64,000 bases of DNA. Origin: Kushneria avicenniae (lineage in GTDB: Bacteria > Pseudomonadota > Gammaproteobacteria > Pseudomonadales > Halomonadaceae). The stretch covers positions 124,001 through 188,000 of the forward strand of contig NZ_FOLY01000004.1 in assembly GCF_900112585.1 (NCBI RefSeq). The letters run 5' to 3'. The notes below the pieces were generated by a model. The model saw only the letters and a list, made by a program, of their open reading frames with translations, was not told the DNA's origin and did no database searches. Each line of letters begins with the position of its first letter. The first letter of the stretch is position 1. A program made the translations under genes and the position numbers. Below are positions 60,783-64,000 of this stretch, in pieces.

Positions 60783-60815
60783 AAAAAAACGGCTCGCCAC
60801 AGGCGAGCCGTTTCT
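60783..60815. terminator. bidirectional terminator between yejK and catalase
   Basis: A 12-bp stem (arms 60787-60798 and 60802-60813) with a 3-base loop follows an A7 run and is followed by T3. It lies between two convergent genes. Confidence 0.85.
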
Positions 60816-60837
60816 GGTTCAGGCGATCCGTCAGGCC

Positions 60838-62307
60838 TTACTGCTGCTGGCGGTTGGCCATCACGCCCTCTTCCACGCGCCGACCGATGGTTTCATCGAC
60901 GTTTTTCCAGTACTCGAAGACCCGCGAGAGCACCGGCTCTTCAACGCCGGCACTGACGTGCCCGACGATGTTGTTGACCAGACGATCGCGCGCCTCCTGA
61001 TCCATGACCTTGTTGACCAGGTCATTGGCCTGATTGAAGTCGCCATCGTCCTTGCGCAGCGTGTAGGCGGCACGCACGAACTCACCGTCGGCCTGCCAGG
61101 TCGAGGTTTCCGGATAGCGCTGCGCATCAGCATGGGAACCGCCCTTGCTGTTGGGCGCATAGACCGGATCGCTGACGTTGGAGATGCGCATGCGGCCGCC
61201 CTTGCTGTAGCTGTTGACAGGAGCGCACTTTGGCGAGTTGACCGGAATCTGCTGATAGTTCACCCCCAGACGTGCGCGGTGCGCATCAGCGTAGGAGATG
61301 GTACGTGCCAGCAGCATCTTGTCCGGTGAAAAACCGGTTCCCGGTACCGAGTTGTTGGGCTGAAATGCGGCCTGCTCGATCTCGGTATGGAAATCGATCG
61401 GGTTGCGATCCAGCGTCATTTTACCCACCTCGATCAGCGGGTAGTCCTCGTGCGGCCAGATCTTGGTCAGATCGAACGGGTTGATGCGATAGGTTTTGGC
61501 ATCCTCGAACGGCATGATCTGCACATGCAGCGTCCAGGTCGGATGATCGCCGCGATCGATGGCGTTGAACAGGTCGCGACGGTGGTAGTCAGCATCCGAC
61601 CCCGCCATCTGATCCGCCTGTTCCTGAGTCATGCACTTGATGCCCTGATCGGTCTTGAAATGATACTTGACCCAGAAACGCTCGCCTTCTTCGTTGACCC
61701 ACATGTAGGTATGGCTGGAGTAGCCGTTCATATGGCGCCAGGTGGCCGGTACACCGCGATCGCCCATCAGCCAGGTGACCTGATGGGCAGATTCCGGCGA
61801 CAGCGTCCAGAAATCCCACTGCATGTCGTGATCGCGCAGACCATTGTCGGCACGACGCTTCTGCGAATGGATAAAGTGCTGAAACTTGAGCGGGTCGCGC
61901 ACGAAGAACACGGGGGTATTATTCCCCACCATGTCGAAGTTGCCTTCCTCGGTGTAGAACTTCAGGGCAAAACCGCGCGGGTCGCGCCAGGTATCCGGGC
62001 TTCCGGACTCCCCTGCCACAGTGGAAAAGCGTGCCACCATGTCGGTCTTCTTGCCGGGCTGCAGGAACGCCGCCTTCGTGTAGCGGCTGACGTCGTGTGT
62101 CACCTCGAAGTGGCCGAAGGCGCCCCCCCCCTTGGCATGCGGCTGGCGGTCGGGGATCATTTCCCGATTGAAGGCCGCCATCTGCTCCATCAGGTAGTGA
62201 TCGTGGAGCACGATCGGGCCGTCGGGCCCGACAGAAAGCGAGTGTTCATCGCTGGAGACCGGAATCCCGGCATCGGTGGTGGTTGGCTTGCGATTATCAT
62301 TAGTCAC
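60838..62307 (-). CDS. monofunctional heme catalase
   Basis: A 489-residue small-subunit catalase that dismutates hydrogen peroxide. The active-site His is in [15 protein letters not shown], the Asn in VGNNTPVFF-type context, and the proximal Tyr in [13 protein letters not shown] choose a GTG at 62307 ([10 protein letters not shown]) preceded by GGGAG; an upstream GTG at 62349 lacks a ribosome site. A promoter-like pair lies about 140 bases upstream. It converges on yejK. Confidence 0.95.
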   Translation of the reverse strand: MTNDNRKPTTTDAGIPVSSDEHSLSVGPDGPIVLHDHYLMEQMAAFNREMIPDRQPHAKGGGAFGHFEVTHDVSRYTKAAFLQPGKKTDMVARFSTVAGESGSPDTWRDPRGFALKFYTEEGNFDMVGNNTPVFFVRDPLKFQHFIHSQKRRADNGLRDHDMQWDFWTLSPESAHQVTWLMGDRGVPATWRHMNGYSSHTYMWVNEEGERFWVKYHFKTDQGIKCMTQEQADQMAGSDADYHRRDLFNAIDRGDHPTWTLHVQIMPFEDAKTYRINPFDLTKIWPHEDYPLIEVGKMTLDRNPIDFHTEIEQAAFQPNNSVPGTGFSPDKMLLARTISYADAHRARLGVNYQQIPVNSPKCAPVNSYSKGGRMRISNVSDPVYAPNSKGGSHADAQRYPETSTWQADGEFVRAAYTLRKDDGDFNQANDLVNKVMDQEARDRLVNNIVGHVSAGVEEPVLSRVFEYWKNVDETIGRRVEEGVMANRQQQ

Positions 62308-62783
62308 GGTGGTCTCTCCCTGTTCATCAATGTGACGCTTGACCGCCACACGTCGTGCTCATGGCCATCACGATAGTGTTCGCAACGTCACCGCCATGGC
62401 CTGCCCGAACCACGCATCCTGCTGGCGGTCATCAAGGCAGAGAAGCAAGGTTATAAATAATGTCAGGGGGAGCTGTCCAACGCCCTGCCAGTGACTGTCG
62501 GGCCTTTTGGCGCCTCTGCAACCCTCGGCCGAACGGGCACCGATAGCCGCTCCTCTCCCGGAAGCCAGCGTTGACGCGGCCTATCGGACATCAAACAATT
62601 GATTGAAACGATTTATCGATAATAAAAGCCTATTCAAGCCATCGTGAGATCCCATCTCCTGATGCGCCCCGTTGACGTCTCGATGATCCGGCGGTTCGCT
62701 GCCATCAAGCCCCGGGATCACGTTTCAATCGATCCAGAAAAGCTCGCCAACCGGCCCGATCCACAATGCCTTGCCCAGTATGC
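62308..62783. other. 476-base region upstream of catalase
   Basis: It contains a promoter-like pair for catalase (62450-62479) and an AT-rich patch with the palindrome TTATCGATAA (62613-62622). No gene is evident. An OxyR-type spacing of half-sites in the AT-rich patch was looked for and not convincingly found. Confidence 0.5.
62450..62479 (-). promoter_or_regulatory. probable sigma70 promoter of catalase
   Basis: On the minus strand TGGACA (-35, 62474-62479) and TATAAC (-10, 62450-62455) each match 5 of 6 consensus bases with an 18-base spacer. It would give a leader of about 135 bases before the GTG at 62307. Confidence 0.5.
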
Positions 62784-63302
62784 CTAACGCTCGAACGAGC
62801 CGGTGATCGGCAAAACGGTTCGGTGCCCACCACCGTGACGGTGCTCATGCAGCGCCCGAACCTCATCCACCAGCGCCGGTACCGGCCCTTCGACCGCCAC
62901 GTCAGGCGCCACCTCCCGGATCGAAAGCATTCTCACCGGAGAGGCCGGTGCCCCCAGGCGGGCCAGCCATTCTCCCAGCTGCTCGGAGGAGCTGATAAAG
63001 ACGATGCGACCCAGCCCCGCCCACGCATGCGCAGCGGCGCACATCGGACAGTGCTCCCCGGAGGTATAGACTGTCGCCTGCGTCCGCGCCTCAGGCGCCA
63101 TGTTGGCCGCTGCCCAGCGTGCCAGCGTCAGCTCGGGATGTTCGGTCGCCTCTCCAGTAACCACCCGATTGCGCGCCTCGCACAGCATTTCGCCATTGCC
63201 ATCGACCAGCACGCTGCCGAAGGGGTCATCTCCCGCTTCAAGCGCCTCGCGTGCCAGTGCTATACAGCGCTCAAGATGGACCCGGGCCTGTTCATTGATC
63301 AT
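62784..63302 (-). CDS. nucleoside deaminase, cytidine-deaminase superfamily
   Basis: A 172-residue deaminase-fold protein with zinc ligands H55 (in HPE, with catalytic E57) and the CPMC pair C85/C88. The HPE in place of the usual HAE, and the long C-terminal part, separate it from TadA at 48030. Guanine deaminase-like proteins have a similar build; the substrate cannot be told. The ATG at 63302 is used. It is divergent from cyoA. Confidence 0.82.
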   Translation of the reverse strand: MINEQARVHLERCIALAREALEAGDDPFGSVLVDGNGEMLCEARNRVVTGEATEHPELTLARWAAANMAPEARTQATVYTSGEHCPMCAAAHAWAGLGRIVFISSSEQLGEWLARLGAPASPVRMLSIREVAPDVAVEGPVPALVDEVRALHEHRHGGGHRTVLPITGSFER

Positions 63303-63348
63303 TGACTGCGCATCCTTCGGAATTGGAGCGTAAGAGTTGGAACGTATT

Positions 63349-63374
63349 AATCGAGCACGAAAAATATCTCGATT
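63349..63374. promoter_or_regulatory. inverted repeat upstream of cyoA
   Basis: AATCGAG and CTCGATT are perfect 7-base arms with a 12-base AT-rich spacer, in the divergent region between the deaminase and cyoA, 98-123 bases before the cyoA ATG. It may be an operator for oxygen or redox control. Confidence 0.4.
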
Positions 63375-63422
63375 GTAAATTTCAGCAATGCTTAAGTGAC
63401 AATCCCTGGCTATAGTGAGGCC

Positions 63423-63442
63423 GCCTCGAAACCCGTCGAGGC
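63423..63442 (+). promoter_or_regulatory. leader hairpin before cyoA
   Basis: A 7-bp stem GCCTCGA/TCGAGGC with a 6-base loop lies 30 bases before the cyoA ATG, just after a TATAGT that may be a -10 element (63411-63416). No T-run follows, so it is not a terminator. Confidence 0.4.
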
Positions 63443-63471
63443 TCAGGACGCTCATCAAGGATCGAGGAGAT

Positions 63472-64000
63472 ATGTCCGTGTCGGGACGTATAGAACATTT
63501 TCTCCGGCAGGGTAGCCGATACGTTCTGCTTATCCCCATGCTGTTGCTGTCAGGCTGTGGCTCGGACATGCCGGGGTTCATGAATCCGCAGGGGCCGATC
63601 GCCCAGGCCCAGCGCCACCACTTCTGGGTCGTCATTGCGCTGGTAATGGTCGTGGTGATTCCGGTGATCATCCAGACGCCGCTGATTCTCTGGCGCTACC
63701 GCTATCGTGGCCACGCGGTCTATCGTCCCAAATGGGACATGTCACGCTGGCTGGATATCATCATGTGGGCGGTGCCCCTTTTGATCGTGGCCATTCTGGG
63801 CGTGTATATCTGGCGCCAGACCCATGAGCTTGATCCTTATCGTTCCATCGCCAGTGACAAGCCACCGCTCGAGATTCAGGTGGTGGGCTATGACTGGAAG
63901 TGGCTGTTCATCTATCCCGATCAGGGCATCGCCACGATGGGCCAGCTGGTCATTCCGGCGGATCGACCGATTGCCCTTGAGCTGACCTCGGCCACGGTCC
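63472..64000 (+). CDS. cyoA: quinol oxidase subunit II CyoA (partial, 3' end off window)
   Basis: CyoA is subunit II of cytochrome bo-type quinol oxidase. The visible 176 residues have a lipoprotein signal (LLLSGC, C29), two transmembrane segments (about 46-66 and 82-103) and the start of the cupredoxin domain (EIQVVGYDWKWLFIYPDQGIATMG). That YDWKW context occurs in CyoA rather than being diagnostic of copper binding. GAGGAGAT lies directly before the ATG at 63472. cyoB and the rest are expected beyond the right edge. Confidence 0.92.
   Translation, partial: MSVSGRIEHFLRQGSRYVLLIPMLLLSGCGSDMPGFMNPQGPIAQAQRHHFWVVIALVMVVVIPVIIQTPLILWRYRYRGHAVYRPKWDMSRWLDIIMWAVPLLIVAILGVYIWRQTHELDPYRSIASDKPPLEIQVVGYDWKWLFIYPDQGIATMGQLVIPADRPIALELTSATV

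Noticed and set aside
62584-62640. Possible OxyR site upstream of catalase
   Set aside because: An AT-rich stretch with TTATCGATAA is present, but the four spaced ATAG/CTAT elements of an OxyR site are not found.

Overview
The window is ordinary, gene-dense chromosome from a gammaproteobacterium with fairly high GC. Gene content and order (dapA-bamC-MBL-purC, scpA-scpB-rluB, purL/mltF, MxtR/ErdR-acs, pqqABCDE, cyoA) together with very acidic linkers in the pyruvate dehydrogenase E2 suggest a halotolerant member of the Halomonadaceae (Halomonas/Kushneria/Chromohalobacter type). This placement is an inference from gene content; no 16S gene is present. I see no insertion sequence, prophage, integrase or CRISPR array.

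Layout. 1-8.3 kb: the end fragment of ttcA, then an acetate-switch locus: a transporter-fused hybrid kinase (MxtR/CrbS), its LuxR-type regulator (ErdR/CrbR) and acs, followed by a SprT-like protease. 8.3-16 kb: a YecA-like protein, a ClsB-like phospholipase D, plsB, then rsmJ-uppP-tsaB and adk. 16-21.2 kb: aceEF. 21.5-30.9 kb: ampD, a membrane protein, trmO, the coupled dapA-bamC-MBL-purC run, bcp, a PerM-type permease, tusA-like and bepA. 30.9-31.3 kb: three identical tRNA-Lys(UUU) genes behind one promoter. 31.3-34.2 kb: scpA-scpB-rluB. 34.2-37.5 kb: a complete pqqABCDE operon, including the 31-residue PqqA peptide. 37.5-48.5 kb: radD, two small proteins, purL, mltF coupled to a membrane diguanylate cyclase, tadA. 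48.6-51.2 kb: a zinc alcohol dehydrogenase divergent from a YqhC-like AraC regulator, then a DUF3817 protein. 51.3-54.8 kb: an acetyltransferase and an H-NOX gas sensor coupled to a GGDEF-EAL protein, in a patch with several short tandem duplications. 54.8-64 kb: a bacterial RIO kinase, dbpA, a YeeN-type YebC protein, a SYLF lipoprotein, an acetyltransferase, yejK, catalase, a nucleoside deaminase, and the start of cyoA.

How the genes connect. Several pieces bear on aerobic carbon use: aceEF makes acetyl-CoA, MxtR/ErdR-Acs recovers acetate, PQQ serves periplasmic dehydrogenases (none seen here), and CyoA belongs to a terminal quinol oxidase. Two c-di-GMP modules are present: MltF plus a GGEEF cyclase, and H-NOX plus a phosphodiesterase with a degenerate GGDEF. 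The most unusual signals are the H-NOX module with its duplicated ribosome-binding segment and nearby repeats, the pqq operon in which no enzyme gene has an obvious ATG start, and a near-perfect palindrome in the alcohol dehydrogenase leader.
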